A stretch of DNA of 64,000 nt from Monomorium pharaonis (GCF_013373865.1 NC_050474.1:12959045-13023044); one strand, 5' to 3'; positions 21,475 through 32,690 are shown, numbered from the stretch's first letter. Notes: generated by a model not told the origin, from the sequence alone. A program made the numbers and translations.

Positions 21475-22278
21475 TGTTACGTCCAGCCTTATGGGATTTT
21501 ACTCTTTATTCGGTAGGAAGGATATTTCAGGGAGAACAGGTAAGGCAGGGAAGAACGTAACAAAACGTGTAGAATTCCCGTAGGCACACAGTTTAAGGAG
21601 GATATGTGCCTCGGGTCGAACGCACTTTTTATGACTCAAAAATATAGGTCAACGTGCCGATAGGCCCGCTATAACACGTTTCGAGTCGTACGTCCGTCGG
21701 TCCAAGTTTCGAGTCAACGAATTGAATCGCTTTAATTCGGGATCGGACCAGGTGCAGTCTTTGTTCGGGATAGACGAGGTCGTTGTTAATTAAAATAAAT
21801 GATAAAGTTTCACATAAAATTAACAAAAGTATTTATTCTAATAACAAATAAAAATGAAAATAAAAAAAATACAAATAAGCGCTGAAGTCGTGATTTGACA
21901 ATTTTTTAATAACGATATAATTAAATTTAAGACGCATAGTGAGTATGAATATAGTTGTACAAATATTAAATAAGTATAGTGGGGGGAGAAAGGGAAACAA
22001 GAGATTTTTGTTTTTTTAATTCTACAGTATTAACGGTAAACGCAGAGCAAAGAAATAGACAAAGGGTTTATTAAATGGTTAGATGGGGAAAACATAGATG
22101 CTTGGAGCCATAAGAGGATAAAGCATAGCGGGGAAGAGTGGGGGTGGAATGTCTTCGGATTCAGTGGAACTTATGGGAGAGTAACTTGAAGAAGGAGGAG
22201 GTGAACTAGAAAAAGAATATGTTGGGAATATCTGAGGAACGTGTTCATGTTCTTCAGTAATTGGAGGCAAAGAGAAAG

Positions 22279-22475
22279 GTCGAGGAACACTAAGTTCTTC
22301 GAAGGTGGTAGCTGGAGGGAAGAGTCGAGGAACACTAAGTTCTTCGAAGGTGGTAGCTGGAAAGGAGGGTCGAGGAACACTAAGTTCTTCGAAGGTGGTA
22401 GCTGGAGAGAAGAGTCGAGGAACACTAAGTTCTTCGAAGGTGGTAGCTGGAAAGGAGGGTCGAGGAACACTAAGT
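22279..22475. repeat. 45-bp minisatellite, about 4.5 copies
   Basis: GTCGAGGAACACTAAG begins at 22279, 22324, 22369, 22414 and 22459, an exact 45-bp period. Alternate units differ (GGAGGGAAGA or GGAGAGAAGA versus GGAAAGGAGG), giving a 90-bp higher-order pattern. Because 45 is a multiple of three, all frames stay open and translate as repeats such as SRNTKFFEGGSW; there is no evidence of a gene. Confidence 0.9.
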
Positions 22476-22669
22476 GGGAAATTATTTATAAAATAATAGG
22501 AACGTGTCTTAAAAAATTAAAACGGAAGGAAATAGATGAGTAACGTAAAAACAAAGAAAGAAATTGTGATTGTAGGACTTACTCATTACTGGTTCTCGAA
22601 TAAATCCGTTGGAATCGAAGGGATTTCTTGACCGGATGGAACGGCACTAAAGTTTACTTGCGCACTGAT

Positions 22670-22860
22670 TCTACATGATTACTAACTAACTCTCTTATTA
22701 ACTGACTAAAAACATAACTGAACTCACAACTAACTACTCTCAACTAACTGATTATTACAAACTATTACTACTACTACTATTATTACTGACTATTACTGAC
22801 ATTATTACTGACTGCTACTAACTGACCGCTCAACTATTACTACTACTCTCATTACTCACG
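22670..22860. repeat. ACT/ATTACTGACT simple-sequence tract
   Basis: Imperfect repetition of ACTACT, ATTACTGACT and CTAACTGA words inside the LTR-type insertion. Confidence 0.7.
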
Positions 22861-23545
22861 ACATTATATATACTGAGTCTTACAAGGGGAGGATCCAGAT
22901 GTAGGTGGTTCAAATATTCTAACTGGTAGGACTCTTTTTCAGGATTGTGTGGTGGGTGAATTCTAAGTTTTCTTATTGGAGAAATAGTTTTTCCTTTTTG
23001 ACCAATCATATGTTGGGTACTTTGTCGTTTCTCTGTTTCCTCCCACATTCTTTTAATTTTATCGAAGGGATCCGACCTATCGCGTAGGTTATCTTCCCTT
23101 TGGGTTTAAGAGATAAATAATTTTTTTTCTATCGTGCTAGACGTGCTACGGTATGGGTTGCAGATGGAGGAAACGGTTATTTATTTTTTGCTTATGTTTA
23201 GATACTTTATTGCTCATTTTTTTGTGAGGAAACGTGAAACTTTGCTTAGATCCCATGTTTGTTTTTGAATTTCTATCTTCAGAATTTATGATTTGTTGAC
23301 TCAATATTCAAAAGGAGTCGGAATTATCTACTTGGTCGTTTCGTCCATCTATGTTTGTCATTACGTTTCTAACAAACTAATCCTAGATGCAATAAAAATT
23401 ATCGGAGACCGTTGAAACGGAATTTCTTTTGTAAATTATTAGTTTTTCTGGCGAAGGGAAATCGTGGAGTCTGCCGGACGTAACATAATATAGAATATTC
23501 GAAATATTCTTAAAGAATATTCATAAAACGTTTATAGAATATTTA

Positions 23546-23795
23546 AGTGTTATCTGGGTGTATTTACCATTGTTTATACGTACGTAGTACGAACGCCCGG
23601 TTGAGACAACACGCGCGGATGCGGAACGTTGATCGCGAGAATGTTTCAGAAAAAAATGGCGGATGATGTCGCACAACGAACTACTCGCCGTAGAGCCCGG
23701 ACGCGAGATTATACACAAAATCGTAACGGCAAAATCGCGAACGTGACCGTGAGGATGCCCACGCGATTCACTATCCCACTTCTGAATATTTTAGC
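23546..23795. other. GC-richer segment with a short open frame
   Basis: CpG-containing sequence with ATGGCGGATGATGTC at about 23655, which opens a frame of about 50 codons rich in arginine and threonine (TTRRRARTRDYT) and cut by the LTR-like element at 23796. This could be the 5' end of a host gene or a transposon remnant. I recognise no domain. Confidence 0.25.
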
Positions 23796-24149
23796 TGTAA
23801 GGACTGGAGACTAGATTTAAGTCTCTCGCCTACAGCTAGGTAATAAGAACTCGCAGAGGTTACTTCTTTTTAGATGGTTTATTCCCAAAACGAATTTTAC
23901 AAGTCCAAAATGCCGACGACCCAAAACCGCCACTATTTATATCATTCCTTAAAACGAACGAACACACATATATATTACGATCGACAGTGCAACTAATCGA
24001 ACTATCGACCGTAATTCACGGACCAATCGGAGGTCCTGTAGGCCCGAGGACCAATCACTATGCACGCCTACGGTGGCGCTTGTGGAGAACACTATCAAAG
24101 CGCCACCGCCAACAAGGCGCGAAAATCAAATCACAGTTACTTCCTTACA
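23796..24149. mobile_element. Probable small solo LTR, 354 bp
   Basis: TGTAAGGA at the start and TCCTTACA at the end form an inverted terminus of the TG...CA kind. TTTAG occurs at 23790-23794 and 24151-24155, leaving one extra base on each side. The interior has TATTTATA near 23934 and is GC-richer than its flanks. Without a second LTR or internal region the family is unknown. Confidence 0.5.
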
Positions 24150-24155
24150 ATTTAG

Positions 24156-26815
24156 AAAAAATATTTATAAAATGTTTATTTAACGTTTATTTAATATTTA
24201 AAAATAATTTTTTATTAAAAATAATAGTTTAAGAAAATTATTTACGCAAAATTTATTTAATGTTTATTTAATATTTATTTTATATTTAAAAAAATATTTA
24301 AAATGAAACTTAAAAAAATATTTATTTAATATTAATTTAATATTTATATTTCAATCATTAATTATTAAAATAATGATTTAGGACAAATATTTATATAATA
24401 TTTAATTAATATTTATTTAATATATTGACTTTACATTTTAATAAATCGTTCAAAATAATATTTACGTAACAGGAGAGTGAACGGAGGAGAGGTCTTCTCG
24501 CGGAAGTGTGTGATAATAGCGGAGGGATAAGAGGCGGAGGAGTGAGAAGAGCGATATGAGAAGAAAGAAGAAGTGAAAAGGATGACCGGACATTGGAGGG
24601 AAGTGAGCGGAAGAGGTAGAAGAGGAGACAGTAAAGAAAATTTGGAGTAGGTATAAGACAGAAGAAGATGCGGAGAATAGAGAAGGAAGGCAGTGCGCAA
24701 GCGCGACTGGAGTGTAAGAAGAGACAGGAAAAAGGAATAAGAGCATGAAGGCGGGTGACAGCAAAGGTAGTGGAGAAAGACGTTGGACTTGATATCGGGT
24801 GCAGGGATTGGTGGATGTTGGTGATGCAGGAGAACGGCAGATGGCGTCAAATGATCGAAAGAGGAGAAGGATGCAGAGCGAAGAGAAGGATGGTGGTAAC
24901 GGGTTTGGGAACGCAGGCGTTCACAAACACGTAGTCCGTCGGGAAAGAGCGAAAGGAAAGATAGTAAGAAGGAGGGTGTAATAGTGGAGCGAGATCTCGA
25001 TAAATCGATAGGAAGAGGAAGAAGGAGATTGGTAGAGAGAACGAAAATAAAAGATGGAGAGGAATATTGAGCATCGAGACGGAGTAGGGTGAAGTGCCAG
25101 AGGTACCGAGAAAGAAGAATGGACAAAAGGAGACAGAAGAGGGGAGGAGAAGGACGGAGGGGAGAGGAGCCAGAGGAGTGCAGGAAGAAGGAAGAATGGA
25201 GGAAGAGGATAGACAGGAGGAAGAAGATAGAGGAGAGGATGAGGAGCAGATTAGATGAGAGAGAGAGACGGAGGACAGGAGGGAAAGAAGAGGACAGGAG
25301 AAGAAGAGAGAAAAATGTAGTGTGGAGAGGGGTGAAAGGGGAGGACGAAGAAGAGAGGAAGTTTTTTGTGGAGGGTATTATGGAGAGGGTGTTGGAAAGG
25401 AGGGTGGCTTTGGACACGGTGGAGGAAAGGAAGGGGGAGGGGGAAGATAGGTATTGATAGCGGAAATGGAAAGGGAGGTGAATAGAGAGGAGATACTGGC
25501 TAGGGGAGGGGAAGTGAAATGGGGGGATAGGAGTGGATGAAGATTTGACGATGGAGGAGAGAAGAATGAGATGGAGGATTTTAGAGGTGGCGAGAAGAGA
25601 AAGGGCGAAGGGCAAAAAGGTGGAAGTTACAAACAGAGGGTTGTGGGTGGAGGAAAGGAAATGGAGTTGGGACGGAGAGGGGGATAGATGGAGAGAGGAG
25701 GAAAGGGACTAAGAAAGAAGAAGGGGGAAAGGTGGAGATAGGGGTGTAGGCGTGGGGAAGGGAGGGAAGAAGAAGTAAGATGGGCAAGTAGCAGGTCGTG
25801 GTACAGGATAGAGAGAATAGGGGGGAAGAATAATCGGTCAAATAAGAATTAAAGTTGATTAAGAAGGTTTATAGATAAGCAGGTGGCGGAGAGACGGAGG
25901 CCGGAAGAAATTTAAGGAGGATAGAGAACAAATGAGAGAAGGAAGAAGCGAGAGGAGAGACAATAGATGGAGGAAAGGAGAGAGTAAGAAGGAAATGGAC
26001 GACGAGGATCGAGGAACGTAAAGAAGGAAGGAAAGAGGATGAGGAGAAAAGGGAGAAAGAGAAAGGATGAACCAGGAGAGGAGGGAAAGGGGACTTTAAG
26101 GACCTAGTGGGGACGAGAAGGGAAGGGAGTTAAAAGTATGTAAAGGTCGCACAATGGCCAGGGCGCGTAGGTGGGTCTGTGATACGTAAGATGTATTAAA
26201 TCGTAGATGTGGATTATGATATTATGACATGTATGATATTGGTTGAGTCTGCAAACCCCGAGGGGACGCAGTTAATAAATATCTATCTAATATTTACGTA
26301 ACATTATTTATTTAATGTTTATGTATAATATTTATTTTATCTTTAAAATAATATTTAAAGTAATACTTTAAAAATATTTTTTAAATATTAATATAATATT
26401 TATGTTACAATGATTAATTATTTGAAATAATAATTTAGGACAAATATTTATATAATGTGTTTAATTTATATTTATTTAATATTAATTTAACAATTTAATA
26501 AATCATTTAAAATAATATTTATAAAACATTTATTTAATGTTTATGTTATATATTTACTTTATCTTCAAAAAAATATTTAAAATAATATTTTATATTTATT
26601 TATCTAATATTGACTTAATATTTAAGTAATAATTATAATAATTTAGGACAAATATTTATATAATATTTAATTAATGTTTATTTATTATTAATTAATATTT
26701 TAATAAATTGTTTAAAATAATATTTACGTAACATTTATTTAATGTTTATGTAATAATTATTTTGCATTTAAAAAGTTGTTTAGAATAATATTTCAACAAA
26801 TATTTAAATTATGGT
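24156..26815. repeat. AT-rich tandem array, about 207-225 bp period, split by a retrosequence
   Basis: AGGACAAATATTTATATAAT recurs at about 24380, 26437 and 26644. AATAATATTTACGTAACATT also recurs in each unit. After subtracting the insertion at 24472-26287 plus its 16-bp duplication, spacings are about 225 and 207 bp. Units consist of ATTTATTTAATATTTA-type words. No coding potential. Confidence 0.65.
24472..26287 (+). mobile_element. Purine-skewed non-LTR retrosequence with 16-bp target duplication
   Basis: TAATATTTACGTAACA (16 bp) is present exactly at 24456-24471 and 26288-26303. The insert ends AATAAATATCTATC, a LINE-like A/T-rich tail, so the plus strand is the sense strand. Most of the insert (24472-26100) is strikingly purine-rich (GGAGGAGAAG words). 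The 394-residue minus-strand frame is a compositional artefact, rich in Ser, Leu and Pro. The plus frames (for example 25089-25457) translate into Arg/Glu/Lys-rich chains with no domain I can name. This is likely a 5'-truncated LINE or a LINE-mobilised transcript. Confidence 0.6.
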
Positions 26816-27256
26816 TGGGAAGCTTCACTAATTATGTAGCGTAAATCAAGTGTAAAGAGGAAGTGAATCTATGTAATAAAAGAGTCACAAAAGCGTATAA
26901 ATAAAATCTCTGAGGCACAAATTAAAACATCGGAACATAAAGAAAGTGGAGATTAAGACAACATTGCATTTATTGAAACAATATGGCATGTTAACAATAC
27001 TCAAAAATTATAAAAAAATGACATTTATTTTTTATTTTTTTACGAACAGAGCAAAAATAGACCTTTTCATATTTCACATACTATTTCGCATATGTGAAAA
27101 TCAGTAAAAAATTGTAATACTTTATATTTATTTATAAAGATATAAGTTAATTATACATGTTTCATCCTTCTGACAACATATATTGAAATAATGTATAACA
27201 AATATGTATGCGTTAACATAAAGTATTTATGGATCATCACGAAGCATTAGGATGCG
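26816..27256. other. AT-rich stretch, no gene seen
   Basis: No convincing exon or element terminus. Ordinary AT-rich DNA lies between the tandem array and the 5S-like fragment. Confidence 0.4.
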
Positions 27257-27320
27257 TACGGTCTTCGAAGTCAAGCAACGGGAATGATTGACATTTTGAT
27301 GGGTGACCGTTTTTTCAGGC
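27257..27320 (+). pseudogene. 5S rRNA-like fragment (5S pseudogene or 5S-derived SINE)
   Basis: GAAGTCAAGCAACG near 27267 resembles the box A region of 5S rRNA (consensus AGTTAAGCAAC). TTTTGATGGGTGACCG near 27294 resembles the box C region (GGATGGGTGACCG), at about the natural spacing, and a run of six T follows at 27310. The 5' third of a 5S gene is not recognisable, so this is not a functional 5S gene. A SINE3-type element or old pseudogene is the best reading. Confidence 0.5.
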
Positions 27321-28950
27321 GTAGAAATTAAATATGTTCTAACAGGTACTGTGGCTTGACTGAAACATGTATAGTCTTCTCCCCTTTACAAAATTATCGT
27401 AGAAATTTATTAGATTGATGAGATTACGTTGAGTTTATAAAAATTATTTAATAATGCAATCAATTTTTTGCTTTTATTGTAAATATGTTTAGTAAATATT
27501 TAAAAAATCATTTAGCAAATGTCAAAAAAACATTTTCCGTGACCATTCCGAACGTGGCCAATTCGAACGTGGTCAAATTTACGCGTGACCATTTCGGACA
27601 CTCCCATTTTTGTTTCACGACAGACGAGACGCGTATCAAGTATGCCGAGCGCCGTTTGTCGGATGCCGCAAAAACTGCTCGAATAATTATATGGTGCAGG
27701 CATCGCTGCTCAAATAGCACCATACGTCTTATGGACATCCGTTTTACATCCATTTTTCGACCATACGTCCATGAACATAAAACGGACGTTTAATGAACGT
27801 CCATTCTAAGACATATACTGGCTAATAATAAACGGACGTCCAATGGACGTCCATTTGCTTCCTCTTTATATAATTAATTAATATATGAATAAATATTGTA
27901 TGTCTAATGAATGTTCGTACCTGGATTCGTTTTTATCCATTTTTTCTTCTTAAAAAAACAGAAATCTTTCAAATTTTGTATTGTATAATTTATCATCTAT
28001 TATATTCAATGAGTATTTTATGAAACATTAAACATAAATTTTATAAGCCTATGAATTTGCCAGAAAGTCGACTTTATATTATTGACTCACAAGAGAACCT
28101 CGTGAACCCAAAAATTCTGATTTTAATGAAACTTGGCATAAATGTAGAAGGGGTAAATACATGAATTTAGAAATTAAAAGTTGGTGCTTATAAACGGTTT
28201 AAAGAGTTGAAACCACCCTTCAAAAATTTTGAGTTTTTGTCTTTTCTCGATATATCTCGTAAACTAAACAAAGTATAAAAAAATGTTTCTTTAAAAAAAA
28301 AATTTTTTTGAAAAAAGTAAATAGCATGGTTAAATAGAGGTATTTATGCCGTAAAACTTTTGTATAAAACATTTTTTTATATTTTGTTTAGTTTACTAAA
28401 CAAAATATAAAAAAATGTTTTATACAAAAGTTTTACAGCCTAAATACCTTCATTTAACTACGCTATTCATTTTTCAAACAAAAAATTTTTTTTTTAATTA
28501 AAATAAATTTTCAATAAAATTGACTTTTATGTATATAGCATTTATAAAATAATTATACTATCTTATACTACGTTCTATTTATATCATCTATGTGTATATT
28601 ATGTATGTTATATATTATCTATGTTATAATACTATATATTTATATCTGCATCCCTGTATGTATTAGTTTTCATCTAACAGGTGCGCAATATTAGAGTAAT
28701 AACGTTGCTTTCACACAGTTCATTCTGTCTACGTCACATATTTCACATTCAAGTTTTATATTCGTCATATCACGGTATATATCATATATGAAATGGAAAT
28801 CACGTATTAAAGTTTGATATCTTTATTAATGATGTTACACGTCATTTTCACATCAGTATCAAGTCTAACGTATGCTTGGTCAGTACACCAGTGTTACATC
28901 TAACGTGGCTTGATTTTTCTGTTAGATTCTTTTTAATTACGCGAAGCATA

Positions 28951-30360
28951 ATGTTACACATAAACGTTGCGAATGTTCTTAATATGTTAATTATTTTATT
29001 TCAAATTATACATATTCCACCAACGCCTGTAAATGAAAGAGAAATACAATTACGTGATGTGATAAAAGATATTATAACAAATGCAGTGAATGACTTATCA
29101 TTTGATGTACACACTGATACTGCTTTAGAATTTCAAAATTATTGGGAAGTGGATTTACCTGACATAGAATATGTATCAGATGAAAAGGAAGAATTTTTAG
29201 AAAATGATAATGACGATTTTGAACCTGATAATGAAAATAATTGTAAACCAGAAGACGAAATTTTAAATAGTAGCTGTAAAAGAAAAGCCGTCGAATATTG
29301 GAAAAGTGGAAAAAAAGGCCCATACTCTCTTTCAGGAGTGCAAAGTCGCTTCAGAAAGGTGAAGTCCCTAACACAATTATATCGATGGGAAAATAATCTA
29401 CAAAGAAGAGGTAATCGTAGAGAAAAATTGTTACTTATATCCCAATATGTTTTAAATCATTTTAAAGACGCTAATGATGAACAACGGATTATTCATAACT
29501 TGGATCTGCGACGATGGGCGTTAGAAGCGAAAAAACAAATAGATCTTCCTTCATTTAAAGGAGCAACGTGGATATTAAATAAAAAAAAAAAAATATGGAA
29601 TTGTATCCAGGAAAATACAAAATTTATAAACCGTTCTACAATAAGAGACAAAGAACAATTAGAAGCCGCATGCCAAGAATTTATAATTACTGTAAAATCC
29701 TTTATTGGCCTTTTTGGAATAGAAAATATATACAATGCTGACGAAAGTGGATTTAATTTGGAGATTCATTCAGGCAGAACGCTGACCACACAGGGTGTTA
29801 AAACAGTTGAAACTCTAATTCAATCAACGTCAGCAATAACACATAGTTATACAATAATGCCCATAGTTTCTGCAGACGGAAAATTACAATCACCTCTCTA
29901 TTTGGTTTTGAAAGAAGTTAGTGGAAATTTTGGTCCACGAGTTGAAGAAACCTTGTTCAGGCCTGCAAACATTTACATCGCTGCATTGAAATCGGGTAAA
30001 TTAACTGGAGAATACTTTCAATCTTGGTTTACAAATGTATTTTTACCCATAAGTGGAAGCTTCAGTGTGCTATTATTAGATTCTTGGACCGGACATTATC
30101 CAACCTTTCAAGAATTTATGCCATCTGATAAAGATGTGCGAATTTTAACTATACCAAAAAAGACCACAGGAATGATTCAACCTCTTGATGTTTATGGGTT
30201 CAGAATTTGGAAAAATTTTGTAAGAAAGTTCAGTGATCGTGTCGTATTATTTAATTACGATATTAATTTACACTTGAGAAATAATATTATAAAATTGCAA
30301 TCTTTAACTCATATACAACTATCTTCGCCGCGATTTCATAATCTTTTTAAGTACGTCTGA
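28951..30360 (+). CDS. pogo/Tigger-like DDE transposase (CENP-B-type HTH, DD35D)
   Basis: An uninterrupted frame of 469 codons from the ATG at 28951 (a longer upstream reading has no ATG). The N-terminus is acidic and of unknown fold. KRKAVEYWKSGKKGPYSLSG (about 29276) begins the N-terminal helix-turn-helix region, and LRRWALEAKKQIDLPSFKG (about 29505) the CENP-B-type second DNA-binding domain. The DDE_1 catalytic core shows IYNADESGFNLE (first Asp, about 29735), VLLLDSWTGHYP (second Asp, about 30085) and IPKKTTGMIQPLDVYG (third Asp, about 30190). I count 35 residues between the second and third Asp. Length is usual for the family. The frame is undamaged although both termini have changes. 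Two truncated inverted copies lie at 16750-17644. Confidence 0.85.
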   Translation: MLHINVANVLNMLIILFQIIHIPPTPVNEREIQLRDVIKDIITNAVNDLSFDVHTDTALEFQNYWEVDLPDIEYVSDEKEEFLENDNDDFEPDNENNCKPEDEILNSSCKRKAVEYWKSGKKGPYSLSGVQSRFRKVKSLTQLYRWENNLQRRGNRREKLLLISQYVLNHFKDANDEQRIIHNLDLRRWALEAKKQIDLPSFKGATWILNKKKKIWNCIQENTKFINRSTIRDKEQLEAACQEFIITVKSFIGLFGIENIYNADESGFNLEIHSGRTLTTQGVKTVETLIQSTSAITHSYTIMPIVSADGKLQSPLYLVLKEVSGNFGPRVEETLFRPANIYIAALKSGKLTGEYFQSWFTNVFLPISGSFSVLLLDSWTGHYPTFQEFMPSDKDVRILTIPKKTTGMIQPLDVYGFRIWKNFVRKFSDRVVLFNYDINLHLRNNIIKLQSLTHIQLSSPRFHNLFKYV

Positions 30361-31150
30361 TTCAAGAGTGGATATATCGAGGAACGGCCATCACAACATA
30401 TTTAACCAAATTCGTTGTGTCAGTTATATTGTGTAAAAAAACAGTACAGTTAAAAACTTTCAAGAAATAATCTCTCCGAATATACTAAATGCGCACGTGA
30501 TTTTTTACGCAACGTTTTTCAAATTTTTATTAATAGTTGATAATGACAAACTAATCTTATTTACGTGTAGAAAACTTCTAAAATTAGACGTAGATATAAC
30601 TGACGTTTTTTAGACGTAAATAAGATTAGTATTAACATACACTCGCAAATTATAAATACATTCATTATTATATTTACATTTTTTATTGTTTTTATTACAT
30701 TTATTTATGCAATTTCAATATGTAATACGCCCCGAGACATAAACAAGATAAGTAGATATAGAATGTATGGACAACGCTTTGAGTCATGTAACAACATGGA
30801 AATATCGTGTGTAAATTGTAGTGTACCTCATAAAATAAAGGCGCCTTAAAAAATATTTTATTAATTACTACTAATAACTAATAATTAAACTTTATAATAA
30901 TAAATAAATATTACAAACTGTTGGTATTATTACTTTCTTTTTAACCATTGAGACAACTGTAGAAGAACGAGCGACGGTAAATATAATAATGTTATGTATA
31001 ATTAAATAATAATTAATTTATTAAGAGAAATTATTTTACAGTCTTATGCAAAAGTTTATTAGTTTATTCAGAATAAAAATATGTTATACCTTATAATGTT
31101 TTAAGATATCCTATAGATTATACACATAAAAATCACAAGTAGTATGTAAC
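30361..31150. other. 3' untranslated part of the pogo-like transposon
   Basis: AT-rich DNA between the transposase stop and the right terminal arm. It includes a small perfect-stem hairpin at about 30551-30629 (CTAATCTTATTTACGT and its complement), which may be a separate tiny MITE. No other gene seen. Confidence 0.5.
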
Positions 31151-31646
31151 AAGTTCAATTAAAAAAATTATTTTTTCGAAAAATAAACAGCGTAGTTAAA
31201 TAAAAGTATTTATACTGTAAAACTTTTGTATAAAACATTTTTTTATATTTTGTTTAGTTTACGAGATATATCGAGAAAAAGCAAAAACCCAAAATTTTTG
31301 AAGGGTGGTTTCAACCCTTTAAACCGTTTATAAGCACCAACTTTTAATTTCTAATTTTATGTATTCACCCCCTCTACATTTATGCCAAGTTTCATTAAAA
31401 TCAGAATTTTCGGGTTCGCGAGGTTCCCTCCGAAGTGTGTCCATTAAATGTTCGAATTTTGTCCATAAAGTGTCAAAAATTCGTCCATGAACGTCCAGTG
31501 AAAGATGTCTTATGGATGTCCAGTGCAGTTGCAAATGGATATACAGTGGACGTCCAATGTACACAATATGGATATCTATTGGACGTACACAAAGTCTGGA
31601 ATGGACGTCCATCGTACGTACATAGGATGTACTTGTGCTATCTGGG

Positions 31647-32635
31647 TGATTAATGGTAATGTAACCTTTTTCCCGCTTTTTATACTTAAAAAATCGTTAC
31701 AAAAAACTTTAAACGCGTTTTTCTCGAAACAGCATTTTTCAAAACGGTGTGCAGCCTAACGTCGCCAATTTTTATCCGATTGAATTTTTTACCAGATCTC
31801 TATTTCAATATTATCTAAAGCGCTACATAGGATTTTTGCGATATCTTAAAAATTTTTGCCGCTATCGCTTTTATTCAAATTTTTTAAGCGAAAAATGGCT
31901 TTTTTTTCAAATTGTAGCTATTTTAATAAAAATGTATATTTTTCAAAACGGCTATGTGCGCTACTTTTTTTCATCATGTAGAAAATAAATATTTTTGGTT
32001 TTTTGTTCCAGGCCTCACCACTGCGGAGTAATCGTGCACACCGTTTTGCATGTCGAGCAAAAACCATGTACGGAAAATGGCCGTCGCGCACTCAATATTT
32101 ATATTAAAATCTTTAAAAAATATTTTTTATATTCTTGAATGTAGAATAAACGCCCAAAAAATTTTTTACCTGCACAGTGTATTTTTAATAGAAAGAATTT
32201 TCAAAAATGTCTTAAAATTTGAGGTATCAAGGTGGCCTTACCGCTTAAATAAATTTATATAATATTAATATTTAGTAGAATTTTATAGAACTGTACAATG
32301 TTATATAATAAAAAATTTCTACTTGTTGAAATTTTGTGATATTTATTGCCGACAGATTGGAAGAATTTAATAAACATTTATACACTAAACATTTTTTAGA
32401 TAAATTTTTTATTTATACATACATTTATAAAATTATTTATATAAAATTAATATTTAACTTTAATACAAAATTAAAAAAGTAACGTATTATAAAATTTCAA
32501 ACAACGTAATGTATCAGAAAATAAAAAAAGTAATGTATCATACAATTTAAAAAACATAATGTATCAAAACTAAAAAAACAGATATAGATACATTATACAT
32601 TGCGTATACATGCACTAAATATATAATAACATGAA
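31647..32635. other. Interspersed repeat of unknown type; no gene seen
   Basis: CAAAACGGTGTGCAGC near 31739 and GTGCACACCGTTTTGCATG near 32032 are inverted, bracketing about 300 bp with repeated TTTTTCAAAACGGCT-type words, so a MITE is likely. Short open frames here show no domain. The remainder to 32635 is AT-rich. Confidence 0.4.
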
Positions 32636-32690
32636 TCATTTATTTTCGTTTTCTTCGGGAGGATCATTTACATTTGCATGTATATCATAT

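Larger units (their letters stand above)
21475..23485. mobile_element. LTR-type insertion, 2011 bp, TAAT target duplication
   Basis: Starts TGTTACGTCCAG and ends GGACGTAACA, an inverted terminus, with TAAT at 21471-21474 and 23486-23489. The flanks rejoin into one ATAGAATATTC-rich tract. It has no recognisable gag or pol, so it is probably a long solo LTR. The TGTTACG...CGTAACA ends are shared with the insertion at 34324-39485 and in part with 32691-32924. It contains a 45-bp minisatellite and an ACT-rich microsatellite. Confidence 0.75.
28080..31430 (+). mobile_element. pogo/Tigger-like DNA transposon, nearly complete
   Basis: The 5' end is CAAGAGAACCTCGTGAACCC and the 3' end GGGTTCGCGAGGTTCCCT, matching the termini of 15480-20613 with some changes. 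Each end has a long arm with repeated TTTTGTTTAGTTTACGAGATATATCGAG and CATAAATGTAGA blocks; the left arm has an internal deletion around 28290-28400. One open transposase gene lies in the middle. No clean target duplication was found (TCA before, CGA after), and the 3' terminal bases differ from the 5' end, so the copy may be immobile in cis. Confidence 0.8.
27709..31646. repeat. GGACGTCC-rich repeat split by the pogo-like transposon
   Basis: Both flanks of the 28080-31430 transposon carry GGACGTCCA palindromes and TGGACATCC/ATGGATGTCC variants: left at about 27709-27870, right at about 31431-31625. The left end CTCAAATAGCAC and the right end GTGCTATCTGGG are imperfect inverted termini. A GTGTTATCTGGG end also occurs near 23550. 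I infer a single non-autonomous element interrupted by the transposon. Frames with repeated Met-Asp-Val-His are translations of ATGGACGTCCAT. Confidence 0.45.

Noticed and set aside
22300..22480. Possible CRISPR-like regular repeat
   Set aside because: Units are directly contiguous with no unique spacers, and the context is eukaryotic.
22171..22543. Repetitive proteins on both strands with 15-residue units
   Set aside because: They are a by-product of a 45-bp minisatellite inside an LTR-type insertion; every frame is open for the same reason.
24431..25615. A 394-residue minus-strand open frame rich in Ser, Leu, Pro and Phe
   Set aside because: It is the complement of a purine-skewed retrosequence. 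Composition alone keeps it open, there is no domain, and the LINE-like tail puts the sense strand on plus.
27257..27320. A functional 5S rRNA gene
   Set aside because: Only the central and 3' promoter-like blocks are recognisable and they carry mismatches; the 5' part and the closing stem are absent.
31328..31653. Met-Asp-Val-His repeat peptide on the minus strand
   Set aside because: It is a translation of the palindromic GGACGTCCAT repeat, visible in both orientations and on both sides of the transposon.
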